A stretch of DNA of 64,000 bases from Lineus longissimus (taxonomy: Eukaryota; Nemertea; Pilidiophora; Heteronemertea; Lineidae). A program made the position numbers and the translations under genes. The stretch covers positions 23,443,292-23,507,291 of the forward strand of contig NC_088312.1 of assembly GCF_910592395.1 (NCBI RefSeq), read 5' to 3'. The first letter of the stretch is position 1. Each line of letters begins with the position of its first letter. Under the pieces are notes generated by a model. The model did no database searches. It saw nothing but the letters and a program-made list of their open reading frames with translations, and was not told where the DNA came from. Shown here in pieces: positions 9,908 through 23,200 of the stretch.

Positions 9908-12900
9908 ACTACTCGGCATGTTTTTGGGCGTCTTCTTTCCAAGCATAATTTTGGTGCTTTGACACGACTTTCCACTTGTCAATTAACAGAAATAGGTACT
10001 ATGATATACTGAAATTGTATTACATCAAAGGGTGTTGTGATATTCGTCAAAATAGGACGGAAGAGGCCGGTATTATTGTTGTCCGACAAAGGATATTTTC
10101 TGGACACAATATATATAATTTACACAAGAATTTCGTGTGCATTTGTTTTAAAGCAATCGTCGGATTCTACAGCGTGTCCGACATTTTAGTTGATATTTAT
10201 TACATCATGACATTGAACGCAAATTCTAAAATACCTTGGTACCGTAAAGTCAACTTTTATGGAAAATGCATAAGCCTCGTTCTGAGAGCGGAGTGTTTTG
10301 GACACGCAACCAAGATGCTCCACCGGCAAAGTTCCCTCGGGTTGCACTAAAATGTGGAATGCACACGTCACGTCAAAGGAATTTCACCTCACTTCAGAAG
10401 TTTGAGGCGCTCAAAACACTGCTTCAAACACAAATCAGTCGAGGAAGCATCAACCACCCTAAGTTTTTTAATGAGCACTACACATATTTGCCGAGAAAAA
10501 CGCTCCAAATAGCCCATTTGCGCGGATTTTAGCATCACTTGAGCGAGCCGATGCGGACTTCCTATGCGCGCTAACATAATGTAAACAACGGCGCTACCGG
10601 CGCTCCGGCCGGGCCGGCGATGGATGGAATTTGCCAAATTTGCGCATATTCAAGTTATTTTCGTGGCCTATCTTTTTAAGTTTGAGGTATTTTAGAATAG
10701 AAATTGAACCCTCGGCTTCGGACCTTGGTTGAGTTACCAAGACACTCGAGGGTGGAGCTAAAATTTCTGTCGGCTCGGGTTTGGACTGTATTTTAGCTCC
10801 ACCCTCGAGTGTCTTGGTAACTCAACCAAGGTCCTCCGCCTCGGGTTCAATTCCTTAAACAGAAGCACCGCTTGGCCTGTCTTGACTTCGGAACTAGTTT
10901 ACAATCCCCGTTTATGACCCAAAATAGGTCAATGTTGACTGAGGAGGCGCCACTGACATGGTCATGGTGTCTGACTGTTCAATGGATATATTGCTGAATG
11001 CGATCAAACTACATGTCCATCATTTCCGAGGGGGTCTGTTCGCGTAACAAGGAAATTGGTGAAGGGATGACCGGTTGCAAGCCAGCCTTGTAAGCACATT
11101 AAAATGGTACATTAAAATGGCTTAACCTTGACAGAAAAGGGCAAGCCTAACTTAAAATGTTAAGCCTAGATCATGAGATTCGGTCTGACCATGAAATATA
11201 GATAAAGTCATCATTTTGTACTTTCCAGGGTTGTGTTCACCATGCCAGGTGCTTCCAGTGCAGGCTCCTTGCTGTCCTTTGGTCAGGAAAAGGAGCACTG
11301 ATCTCTCGCAAAAGGAAGATGGATCAAGGTAGAAAACTAACAATAATCATCTCATCACTTAGAGCACTTGGTGTTAGGAAGTGATACCAAGCTGTATCTA
11401 TTGGGTAAAGTGGCAGCTCCAACCGGGTGGTGTTGGATGGAGAAAGATTCAGAAGAGGTTGTCTCTCTTGTGAAGATAAAGAATATGTGGAGGCCACTCC
11501 CAACTTGATGCTGGACATGTTTACTGTACAAAGATCTGCTTCAATTGGATTATACTAGGTGTATAAAAATTTGATTAGATTTCCCTTTCTTGTAGGGTTA
11601 GTGCTTTACAGATGAAAGAAGAGGATTTCACAAGAGGTAATTATCATGGTCTGTGATATGTCTTCCATTGGGTATGAGAGGTTCATTTGCGATCCTGGCT
11701 TTCGGTTAGTGTGCCACACCTCCCTGTGAGGTCATATGAGAATTGAAGGTCCTCTTTAAACTTTATGAAAGAATGTTTGAAAGTGCCACCTACTTAAAAC
11801 AGTTTGTTGCAAGAAGTATCTCCTGTAGTTTTCAGGGCTTTTCAGAATTTCAACCGAGAGACAATTTGTTCTGGCGTAAAGTTTGGTTAAGACTTCAAGT
11901 TGGAAGAGCTAGTTAGTCCGGTTTCAAACACGACAGTCCACCACAGTATCAGTTCATAAGCGTTAGGAGAGCCGGGACTCCAGAAAAAAAAGTTTGGAGT
12001 AATAGAGGTGTTGAACTCCTTTGTGAGCAAAACTGTCGGTCATGTCGTTGATTGATATTTTCACCTTTCCAGTTATCAGTGAGAACATCAATTCAGTTGC
12101 TACAGAGGACAGAGTGGGGCGGTTATTTGCAGTAATTTACATCAATGGGCGACAGAGAAAAATCACAACCGAGGATATCATCATCGTAGAAGGACAGTTT
12201 CCCCCGGATATAGGTGACAGAATCAAGTTAGAAAAAGTTTTACTGGTTGGCAGCAAGGATTTCACAGCTATTGGACGGCCCATGTTAAAGTGAGTTCTGA
12301 AACCTTCTCTTGAAGCTTCAAGTTTTAGTTGTTGCCAGTGACATTCCAGGAAGTGGTTTTAATTGAGGTGATAGCCCGAATCTTTGTACACAAGGTTCAG
12401 AAGTAAATGTTCAAAGTTTGTTTTTTTCTTGAATCTAATTTTTCAGTTACCATGGTAAATCAATGTCCTCATCATTGTGTTTAATGATTTTGCCCTTTTA
12501 TATTTTCAGTCGAAATCAGACGACAATAGAAGCTACGGTGATTGAGAAGACATTAGAGACCACAAAACCTTTTTATACGTACAAAAGAAAACAGAATTTC
12601 AGTCTTTTTAAATGTAAGTTCATTCTGTTCACATTTCAAGTGGATTGAGCTCTTTGCACACATGATCATTTCTCTCTTACATGTTCATCAAGCTCATCCA
12701 GCTCATTCATGCCTTTCCTGTCCTGGAGGGTGAGGAAAAGTTAATGTGGCTGAGTGACATTCATGCCTTTCCTGTCCTGGAGGGTGAGGAAAAGTTAATG
12801 TGGCTGAGTGACATCCATGCCTTTCCTGTCCTGGAGGGTGAGGAAAAGTTAATGTGGCTGAGTGACATCCATGCCTTTCCTGTCCTGGAGGGTGAGGAAA

Positions 12901-13237
12901 AGTTAATGTGGCTGAGTGACATCCATGCCTTCCCTATCCTGGAGGGTGAGGAAAAGTCAATGTGGCTGAGTGACGGTATTTGGGCAATGGCGCACTCTGC
13001 AAGGACAGATGTTATGTGATTGGCTTGCCCTACTCTTTGGCTTTATTCTGTCTTCGGACGAGACCAACAGAGCTAGAGGTAATGCAGAGCTTAATTGATA
13101 AAGCCAGTAGATGTATAAAGTTATGGAAACTCGAGCTTACTCAAGACTGATGAATTCTCGTTGTCATTCTCTTTTCAGTATATCGACAAGACCTGGCCAT
13201 GCTGAGAATCAACAAAATTGAATTCCATGGAGTATGA
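9899..13237 (+). CDS. MRPL21: Mitochondrial large ribosomal subunit protein bL21m
   Basis: Exons 9899-9995, 12073-12289, 12510-12613 and 13179-13237 join in phase into 158 codons plus TGA. Exon 1 encodes a classic mitochondrial presequence: MAATTRHVFGRLLSK, rich in R/K, S/T and A with no acidic residue. The core GRLFAVIYINGRQRKITTEDI, RIKLEKVLLVGSKDF and IEATVIEKT, the basic YKRKQNF stretch and the terminal LRINKIEF match bacterial L21 and human MRPL21. The protein binds 23S-type rRNA in the mitoribosome large subunit. Human MRPL21 is about 205 aa, so a small exon may be missing in intron 1 (9996-12072), though exons 1 and 2 also join in frame directly. The last three exons are firm; exon 1 is likely. 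Confidence 0.88.
10702..10852. repeat. Near-perfect snap-back inverted repeat
   Basis: The arms at 10702-10764 and about 10790-10852 are reverse complements over about 62 bp with few mismatches, separated by a loop of about 25 bp. The inner arm sequence includes ggttgagttaccaagacac and ctcgagggtggagctaaaat. It lies in intron 1 of MRPL21. It may be a foldback or MITE-like element; a target duplication is not clear. Elsewhere in this intron I see no recognised feature. Confidence 0.85.
12704..12974. repeat. 54-bp tandem repeat, five copies
   Basis: Five nearly identical 54-bp units begin with cattcatgcctttcctg or its catccatgcc variant. They are inside MRPL21 intron 3 (12614-13178). The unit is a multiple of three and stays open on the plus strand (IHAFPVLEGEEK repeat), but the splice sites on both sides skip it and the bL21m C-terminus is complete without it. 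Confidence 0.95.
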
Positions 13238-14256
13238 TGATGTTTCATGTGAACTGTGCAAAGATTAGAAAGGACAGTTCAGTATATCCAATCCTGCCAG
13301 TCCAAGAAAGGGAGTCTCAATTTATCATTTCATATGACTGGGTTATGGACCAAACCAATTTAGATACTGAACTCTGATTGACAGGGACTCTCATATTAAG
13401 AACTATGGATTTCATTTACTCGATTTTCAGAACTTGTTCAAGAAGGAGTGGAGTATGAAATTAAAAAGTTTTCATTGCCTGAGTTACAAGGACTCAATTG
13501 AAAGAGGTGTCAATTGGGCAAAGATTAGTAGGCAAGGATCAATGGTTCAGCTCAGACATCTCTGAAGTGGAGTCTATCTGATTAAAACCCATGATGTTCA
13601 GGGGACCTATTTTGACTCCTCTTCTTGCGTGTCTTATTTTTAAAGGAGAGGATTTGTTTTGTAAGACTTATCACTTTCTACAGTATGTACTGGGGAATGG
13701 CCTGGGCCAGATGGTCTTCAATTAAGTTCGAAAATTGCATATACCTGGGCTGAGTGTGTCATTGTTTGCCCTGTGTGTGGGGGGGGGATGGTTTATTTGT
13801 TTATACTGATATTTGTTGAAAATGATAGGATGGGTCAGAAAATAAAAAACTGTGGTAAACTATTCAATTCTATTTTTGTTCCCTGTTCTTCTCTACTAGC
13901 TGTCCCTGTCTTCAGAATACACCCTTGTCACTCGGAGGTGATCAGAGATACTCTGAGGTAATTGGTGATATCTGTGTAACCATTGGCGACCCGACTAACT
14001 GCGTGGTCGCTGATGGGAAAAAGCTGATGCTTGGGAGTATTGGGCATGATCATGTATCATCGCCAGCATCGCCATGGTCAAACATCTGTGCTATGACATT
14101 CACAACAAGGCCTCCTGACTAAACTATCATCTCACCATGCATGTGAAGACAGGTACAACCTGGCTATCTCTTCACAAGACCCTACCCTAAAGAAAAAGGT
14201 CCACCATAGTGGGGGCGAAACGACTGTTAGCGAAAAGGTCAGGGAGCGAAAAGACC
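13238..14256. other. MRPL21 3' flank
   Basis: There is no gene here. A candidate AATAAA polyadenylation signal for MRPL21 is at 13841-13846, about 600 bp past the stop. At 14205-14256, just before the satellite array, are gcgaaacgactg and agcgaaaag motifs. A related cluster (gtcgtttcg, gtttcgctcc) appears inverted at 53935-53995, suggesting a dispersed family. Confidence 0.4.
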
Positions 14257-17200
14257 GCAAATCTCACGGGTGGGGTGGAATTCCAACACATTCCTGACAT
14301 CATCGGCGCTAGCAATTATTTCTTTTGACCCTGCCAGAGCCTTTCAAAACAATTGATTCATTGACTCTGACCCTGCTGACCTCGATTTTTAGAAACTTTT
14401 AAAAAAGGCCATTCAAACGTTAAATCAACTGCAAAGATAATATTTTATATCACTGAGGTATATAGATACGATATGTTGAGAAAAATCTGTACACCACTCG
14501 AAATATACGATTACTTGGATCTATTTCGGACAATCACTCTGCCACCTGCGCGACCTTGTCACAATTGCGGCGCGCTCGTTTGCATTTAATCGCATATAAG
14601 AGGCAAACAAAACCTTCATTTCAACATGAAAGCCTTGACGGTTCAGCGCTAAGAGTGTATGACTGTGGATCGGCTGGTCACGGGTTCGACTCCCGGTGAA
14701 TACCTCGTAGTTTTCTCTTTTTTTTTTCTTCACCCTTATCTCGTTATCTTATCATCCACAGATGTAAAAATTTTCATTATTATCATTATCATACCCCGCA
14801 CCCAAACTTTTCAAACTGCAGCACATACTGATTCGGGGCGTTCGAGTACTATACCGAGGATGGTTCGAATCGGCAGCTGGGATTTTCGAGGATACCTTGG
14901 GGCAAAAAAATATCAGTGTCGGAGCGTGAGTTTTCCAATCAGAAGGAGTCAAAGGGTATCCTGAGTTTCAGGCTTTTAATAGACCTTCGTCATATCGAGA
15001 GGCGGAGGATATTGAAAACCACTGGTGCCTGGATGGTTAAAGGGGTACGCCGGTCGTTGACGTATATTTACTGTTGGTCCAATTATATCGAGTTGCTACT
15101 TCTAACGCCAATCGACTCCAATAGTCAGTCACACACTAGAGCGCAATCTGTATACAATTGGTGCGTGTATAAGTTTTCCCGATCGCAGCATGTTAGTTCA
15201 GGCTATGAGTCCACTGGGCTTGTCATATGAGAATACACGAACTATGAGGTAGATGTATTGTTTCAGTCATCGCAAATCTGCCTAAAACGGCACGTTTTCT
15301 CAGGTACCGGTACGGCAGTGGCGTGTGTCTTTTGAAACGACCACGCACGACCTACACCGGCACAAATCGGTGGTGATGATGGAGACAGCGGTAGCCGGTA
15401 CAAATTCAGCACGGTTCACTTGCAGTTCAATGTGCTCATGACGTGACGAGAGCAAATCTCACGGGTGGGGCGGAAATACGCCATATTGCTGACATCATCG
15501 GCGCCAACAATTATTTGTTTTGACCCTGCCAGAGCCTTTCAAAACAATGCATTGATTGACTCTGACCCTGCTGACCTCGATTTTTAAATACTTGTAAAAA
15601 AAGGCCATTCAAAGGTTAAATCAACTTCAAAGATAATCTTTTATATCACTGAGGTATATAGATACGATATGTTGAGAAAAATCTGTACAACTATCGAAAT
15701 ATACGATTACTTGGATCTATTTCGGACAATCACTCTGTCACCTGCGCGACCTTGTCACAATTGCGGCGCGCTCGTTTGCATTTAATCGCATATAAGAGGC
15801 AAACAAAACCTTCATTTCAACATGAAAGCCTTGACGGTTCAGCGCTAAGAGTGTATGACTGTGGATCGGCTGGTCACGGGTTCGACTCCCGGTGAATACC
15901 TCGTAGTTTTCTCTTTTTTTTTTCTTCACCCTTATCTCGTTATCTTATCATCCACAGATGTAAAAATTTTCATTATTATCATTATCATACCCCGCACCCA
16001 AACTTTTCAAACTGCAGCACATACTGATTCGGGGCGTTCGAGTACTATACCGAGGATGGTTCGAATCGGCAGCTGGGATTTTCGAGGATACCTTGGGGCA
16101 AAAAAATATCAGTGTCGGAGCGTGAGTTTTCCAATCAGAAGGAGTCAAAGGGTATCCTGAGTTTCAGGCTTTTAATAGACCTTCGTCATATCGAGAGGCG
16201 GAGGATATTGAAAACCACTGGTGCCTGGATGGTTAAAGGGGTACGCCGGTCGTTGACGTATATTTACTGTTGGTCCAATTATATCGAGTTGCTACTTCTA
16301 ACGCCAATCGACTCCAATAGTCAGTCACACACTAGAGCGCAATCTGTATACAATTGGTGCGTGTATAAGTTTTCCCGATCGCAGCATGTTAGTTCAGGCT
16401 ATGAGTCCACTGGGCTTGTCATATGAGAATACACGAACTATGAGGTAGATGTATTGTTTCAGTCATCGCAAATCTGCCTAAAACGGCACGTTTTCTCAGG
16501 TACCGGTACGGCAGTGGCGTGCGTCTTTTTCATTGAAACGACCACGCACGACCTACACCGGCACAAATTGTTGGTGATGATGGAGAGAGCGGTAGCCGGT
16601 ACAAATTCAGCACGGTTCACTTGCAGTTCAATGTGCTCATGACGTGACGAGAGCAAATCTCACGGGTGGGGCGGAAATACGCCATATTGCTGACATCATC
16701 GGCGCCAACAATTATTTGTTTTGACCCTGCCAGAGCCTTTCAAAACAATGCATTGATTGACTCTGACCCTGCTGACCTCGATTTTTAAATACTTGTAAAA
16801 AAGGCCATTCAAAGGTTAAATCAACTTCAAAGATAATCTTTTATATCACTGAGGTATATAGATACGATATGTTGAGAAAAATCTGTACAACTATCGAAAT
16901 ATACGATTACTTGGATCTATTTCGGACAATCACTCTGTCACCTGCGCGACCTTGTCACAATTGCGGCGCGCTCGTTTGCATTTAATCGCATATAAGAGGC
17001 AAACAAAACCTTCATTTCAACATGAAAGCCTTGACGGTTCAGCGCTAAGAGTGTATGACTGTGGATCGGCTGGTCACGGGTTCGACTCCCGGTGAATACC
17101 TCGTAGTTTTCTCTTTTTTTTTTCTTCACCCTTATCATCCACAGATGTAAAAATGTTCATTATTATCATTATCTTACCCCGCACCCAAACTTTTCAAACT

Positions 17201-20200
17201 GCAGCACATACTGATTCGGGGCGTTCGAGTACTATACCGAGGATGGTTCGAATCGGCAGCTGGGATTTTCGAGGATACCTTGGGGCAAAAAAATATCAGT
17301 GTCGGAGCGTGAGTTTTCCAATCAGAAGGAGTCAAAGGGTATCCTGAGTTTCAGGCTTTTAATAGACCTTCGTCATATCGAGAGGCGGAGGATATTGAAA
17401 ACCACTGGTGCCTGGATGGTTAAAGGGGTACGCCGGTCGTTGACGTATATTTACTGTTGGTCCAATTATATCGAGTTGCTACTTCTAACGCCAATCGACT
17501 CCAATAGTCAGTCACACACTAGAGCGCAATCTGTATACAATTGGTGCGTGTATAAGTTTTCCCGATCGCAGCATGTTAGTTCAGGCTATGAGTCCACTGG
17601 GCTTGTCATATGAGAATACACGAACTATGAGGTAGATGTATTGTTTCAGTCATCGCAAATCTGCCTAAAACGGCACGTTTTCTCAGGTACCGGTACGGCA
17701 GTGGCGTGCGTCTTTTGAAACGACCACGCACGACCTACACCGGCACAAATCGTTGGTGATGATGGAGAGAGCGGTAGCCGGTACAAATTCAGCACGGTTC
17801 ACTTGCAGTTCAATGTGCTCATGACGTGACGAGAGCAAATCTCACGGGTGGGGCGGAAATACGCCATATTGCTGACATCATCGGCGCCAACAATTATTTG
17901 TTTTGACCCTGCCAGAGCCTTTCAAAACAATGCATTGATTGACTCTGACCCTGCTGACCTCGATTTTTAAATACTTGTAAAAAAAGGCCATTCAAAGGTT
18001 AAATCAACTTCAAAGATAATCTTTTATATCACTGAGGTATATAGATACGATATGTTGAGAAAAATCTGTACAACTATCGAAATATACGATTACTTGGATC
18101 TATTTCGGACAATCACTCTGTCACCTGCGCGACCTTGTCACAGTTGCGGCGCGCTCGTTTGCATTTAATCGCATATAAGAGGCAAACAAAACCTTCATTT
18201 CAACATGAAAGCCTTGACGGTTCAGCGCTAAGAGTGTATGACTGTGGATCGGCTGGTCACGGGTTCGACTCCCGGTGAATACCTCGTAGTTTTCTCTTTT
18301 TTTTTTCTTCACCCTTATCTCGTTATCTTATCATCCACAGATGTAAAAATGTTCATTATTATCATTATCATACCCCGCACCCAAACTTTTCAAACTGCAG
18401 CACATACTGATTCGGGGCGTTCGAGTACTATACCGAGGATGGTTCGAATCGGCAGCTGGGATTTTCGACGATACCTTAATTGGGGCAAAAAAATATCAGT
18501 GTCGGAGCGTGAGTTTTCCAATCAGAAGGAGTCAAAGGGTATCCTGAGTTTCAGGCTTTTAATAGACCTTCGTCATATCGAGAGGCGGAGGATATTGAAA
18601 ACCACTGGTGCCTGGATGGTTAAAGGGGTACGCCGGTCGTTGACGTATATTTACTGTTGGTCCAATTATATCGAGTTGCTACTTCTAACGCCAATCGACT
18701 CCAATAGTCAGTCACACACTAGAGCGCAATCTGTATACAATTGGTGCGTGTATAAGTTTTCCCGATCGCAGCATGTTAGTTCAGGCTATGAGTCCACTGG
18801 GCTTGTCATATGAGAATACACGAACTATGAGGTAGATGTATTGTTTCAGTCATCGCAAATCTGCCTAAAACGGCACGTTTTCTCAGGTACCGGTACGGCA
18901 GTGGCGTGCGTCTTTTGAAACGACCACGCACGACCTACACCGGCACAAATCGTTGGTGATGATGGAGAGAGCGGTAGCCGGTACAAATTCAGCACGGTTC
19001 ACTTGCAGTTCAATGTGCTCATGACGTGACGAGAGCAAATCTCACGGGTGGGGCGGAAATACGCCATATTGCTGACATCATCGGCGCCAACAATTATTTG
19101 TTTTGACCCTGCCAGAGCCTTTCAAAACAATGCATTGATTGACTCTGACCCTGCTGACCTCGATTTTTAAATACTTGTAAAAAAAGGCCATTCAAAGGTT
19201 AAATCAACTTCAAAGATAATCTTTTATATCACTGAGGTATATAGATACGATATGTTGAGAAAAATCTGTACAACTATCGAAATATACGATTACTTGGATC
19301 TATTTCGGACAATCACTCTGTCACCTGCGCGACCTTGTCACAGTTGCGGCGCGCTCGTTTGCATTTAATCGCATATAAGAGGCAAACAAAACCTTCATTT
19401 CAACATGAAAGCCTTGACGGTTCAGCGCTAAGAGTGTATGACTGTGGATCGGCTGGTCACGGGTTCGACTCCCGGTGAATACCTCGTAGTTTTCTCTTTT
19501 TTTTTTCTTCACCCTTATCTCGTTATCTTATCATCCACAGATGTAAAAATGTTCATTATTATCATTATCATACCCCGCACCCAAACTTTTCAAACTGCAG
19601 CACATACTGATTCGGGGCGTTCGAGTACTATACCGAGGATGGTTCGAATCGGCAGCTGGGATTTTCGACGATACCTTAATTGGGGCAAAAAAATATCAGT
19701 GTCGGAGCGTGAGTTTTCCAATCAGAAGGAGTCAAAGGGTATCCTGAGTTTCAGGCTTTTAATAGACCTTCGTCATATCGAGAGGCGGAGGATATTGAAA
19801 ACCACTGGTGCCTGGATGGTTAAAGGGGTACGCCGGTCGTTGACGTATATTTACTGTTGGTCCAATTATATCGAGTTGCTACTTCTAACGCCAATCGACT
19901 CCAATAGTCAGTCACACACTAGAGCGCAATCTGTATACAATTGGTGCGTGTATAAGTTTTCCCGATCGCAGCATGTTAGTTCAGGCTATGAGTCCACTGG
20001 GCTTGTCATATGAGAATACACGAACTATGAGGTAGATGTATTGTTTCAGTCATCGCAAATCTGCCTAAAACGGCACGTTTTCTCAGGTACCGGTACGGCA
20101 GTGGCGTGCGTCTTTTTCATTGAAACGACCACGCACGACCTACACCGGCACAAATCGTTGGTGATGATGGAGAGAGCGGTAGCCGGTACAAATTCAGCAC

Positions 20201-23200
20201 GGTTCACTTGCAGTTCAATGTGCTCATGACGTGACGAGAGCAAATCTCACGGGTGGGGCGGAAATACGCCATATTGCTGACATCATCGGCGCCAACAATT
20301 ATTTGTTTTGACCCTGCCAGAGCCTTTCAAAACAATGCATTGATTGACTCTGACCCTGCTGACCTCGATTTTTAAATACTTGTAAAAAAAAGGCCATTCA
20401 AAGGTTAAATCAACTTCAAAGATAATCTTTTATATCACTGAGGTATATAGATACGATATGTTGAGAAAAATCTGTACAACTATCGAAATATACGATTACT
20501 TGGATCTATTTCGGACAATCACTCTGCCACCTGCGCGACCTTGTCACAATTGCGGCGCGCTCGTTTGCATTTAATCGCATATAAGAGGCAAACAAAACCT
20601 TCATTTCAACATGAAAGCCTTGACGGTTCAGCGCTAAGAGTGTATGACTGTGGATCGGCTGGTCACGGGTTCGACTCCCGGTGAATACCTCGTAGTTTTC
20701 TCTTTTTTTTTTCTTCACCCTTATCTCGTTATCTTATCATCCACAGATGTAAAAATGTTCATTATTATCATTATCATACCCCGCACCGAAACTTTTCAAG
20801 TTGCAGCACATACTGATTCGGGGCGTTCGAGTACTATACCGAGGATGGTTCGAATCGGCAGCTGGGATTTTCGAGGATACCTTAATTGGGGCAAAAAAAT
20901 ATCAGTGTCGGAGCGTGAGTTTTCCAATCAGAAGGAGTCAAAGGGTATCCTGAGTTTCAGGCTTTTAATAGACCTTCGTCATATCGAGAGGCGGAGGATA
21001 TTGAAAACCACTGGTGCCTGGATGGTTAAAGGGGTACGCCGGTCGTTGACGTATATTTACTGTTGGTCCAATTATATCGAGTTGCTACTTCTAACGCCAA
21101 TCGACTCCAATAGTTAGTCACACACTAGAGCGCAATCTGTATACAATTGGTGCGTGTATAAGTTTTCCCGATCGCAGCATGTTAGTTCAGGCTATGAGTC
21201 CACTGGGCTTGTCATATGAGAATACACGAACTATGAGGTAGATGTATTGTTTCAGTCATCGCAAATCTGCCTAAAACGGCACGTTTTCTCAGGTACCGGT
21301 ACGGCAGTGGCGTGCGTCTTTTTCATTGAAACGACCACGCACGACCTACACCGGCACAAATCGTTGGTGATGATGGAGAGAGCGGTAGCCGGTACAAATT
21401 CAGCACGGTTCACTTGCAGTTCAATGTGCTCATGACGTGACGAGAGCAAATCTCACGGGTGGGGCGGAAATACGCCATATTGCTGACATCATCGGCGCCA
21501 ACAATTATTTGTTTTGACCCTGCCAGAGCCTTTCAAAACAATGCATTGATTGACTCTGACCCTGCTGACCTCGATTTTTAAATACTTGTAAAAAAAGGCC
21601 ATTCAAAGGTTAAATCAACTTCAAAGATAATCTTTTATATCACTGAGGTATATAGATACGATATGTTGAGAAAAATCTGTACAACTATCGAAATATACGA
21701 TTACTTGGATCTATTTCGGACAATCACTCTGCCACCTGCGCGACCTTGTCACAATTGCGGCGCGCTCGTTTGCATTTAATCGCATATAAGAGGCAAACAA
21801 AACCTTCATTTCAACATGAAAGCCTTGACGGTTCAGCGCTAAGAGTGTATGACTGTGGATCGGCTGGTCACGGGTTCGACTCCCGGTGAATACCTCGTAG
21901 TTTTCTCTTTTTTTTTTCTTCACCCTTATCTCGTTATCTTATCATCCACAGATGTAAAAATGTTCATTATTATCATTATCATACCCCGCACCCAAACTTT
22001 TCAAACTGCAGCACAGACTGATTCGGGGCGTTCGAGTACTATACCGAGGATGGTTCGAATCGGCAGCTGGGATTTTCGAGGATACCTTGGGGCAAAAAAA
22101 TATCAGTGTCGGAGCGTGAGTTTTCCAATCAGAAGGAGTCAAAGGGTATCCTGAGTTTCAGGCTTTTAATAGACCTTCGTCATATCGAGAGGCGGAGGAT
22201 ATTGAAAACCACTGGTGCCTGGATGGTTAAAGGGGTACGCCGGTCGTTGACGTATATTTACTGTTGGTCCAATTATATCGAGTTGCTACTTCTAACGCCA
22301 ATCGACTCCAATAGTCAGTCACACACTAGAGCGCAATCTGTATACAATTGGTGCGTGTATAAGTTTTCCCGATCGCAGCATGTTAGTTCAGGCTATGAGT
22401 CCACTGGGCTTGTCATATGAGAATACACGAACTATGAGGTAGATGTATTGTTTCAGTCATCGCAAATCTGCCTAAAACGGCACGTTTTCTCAGGTACCGG
22501 TACGGCAGTGGCGTGCGTCTTTTTCATTGAAACGACCACGCACGACCTACACCGGCACAAATCGTTGGTGATGATGGAGAGAGCGGTAGCCGGTACAAAT
22601 TCAGCACGGTTCACTTGCAGTTCAATGTGCTCATGACGTGACGAGAGCAAATCTCACGGGTGGGGCGGAAATACGCCATATTGCTGACATCATCGGCGCC
22701 AACAATTATTTGTTTTGACCCTGCCAGAGCCTTTCAAAACAATGCATTGATTGACTCTGACCCTGCTGACCTCGATTTTTAAATACTTGTAAAAAAAGGC
22801 CATTCAAAGGTTAAATCAACTTCAAAGATAATCTTTTATATCACTGAGGTATATAGATACGATATGTTGAGAAAAATCTGTACAACTATCGAAATATACG
22901 ATTACTTGGATCTATTTCGGACAATCACTCTGCCACCTGCGCGACCTTGTCACAATTGCGGCGCGCTCGTTTGCATTTAATCGCATATAAGAGGCAAACA
23001 AAACCTTCATTTCAACATGAAAGCCTTGACGGTTCAGCGCTAAGAGTGTATGACTGTGGATCGGCTGGTCACGGGTTCGACTCCCGGTGAATACCTCGTA
23101 GTTTTCTCTTTTTTTTTTCTTCACCCTTATCTCGTTATCTTATCATCCACAGATGTAAAAATGTTCATTATTATCATTATCATACCCCGCACCCAAACTT

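Noticed and set aside
9996-12072. An extra MRPL21 exon in intron 1
   Set aside because: Acceptor-like sites near 11235, 11607 and 11837 were tested; none gives a phase-compatible, stop-free exon resembling bL21m, except a 30-base stretch at 11838-11867 that is too weak to call.
14636-14705. Functional tRNA-His (GTG) gene in the satellite
   Set aside because: T-arm and B box are good, but acceptor ends do not pair and the anticodon stem has mismatches; better described as tRNA-like.
14916-15230. Conserved 104-codon ORF repeated in each satellite unit
   Set aside because: Conservation is explained by homogenisation of the whole 1.2-kb unit; no domain, and it is fused to or broken from upstream frames by small indels between copies.
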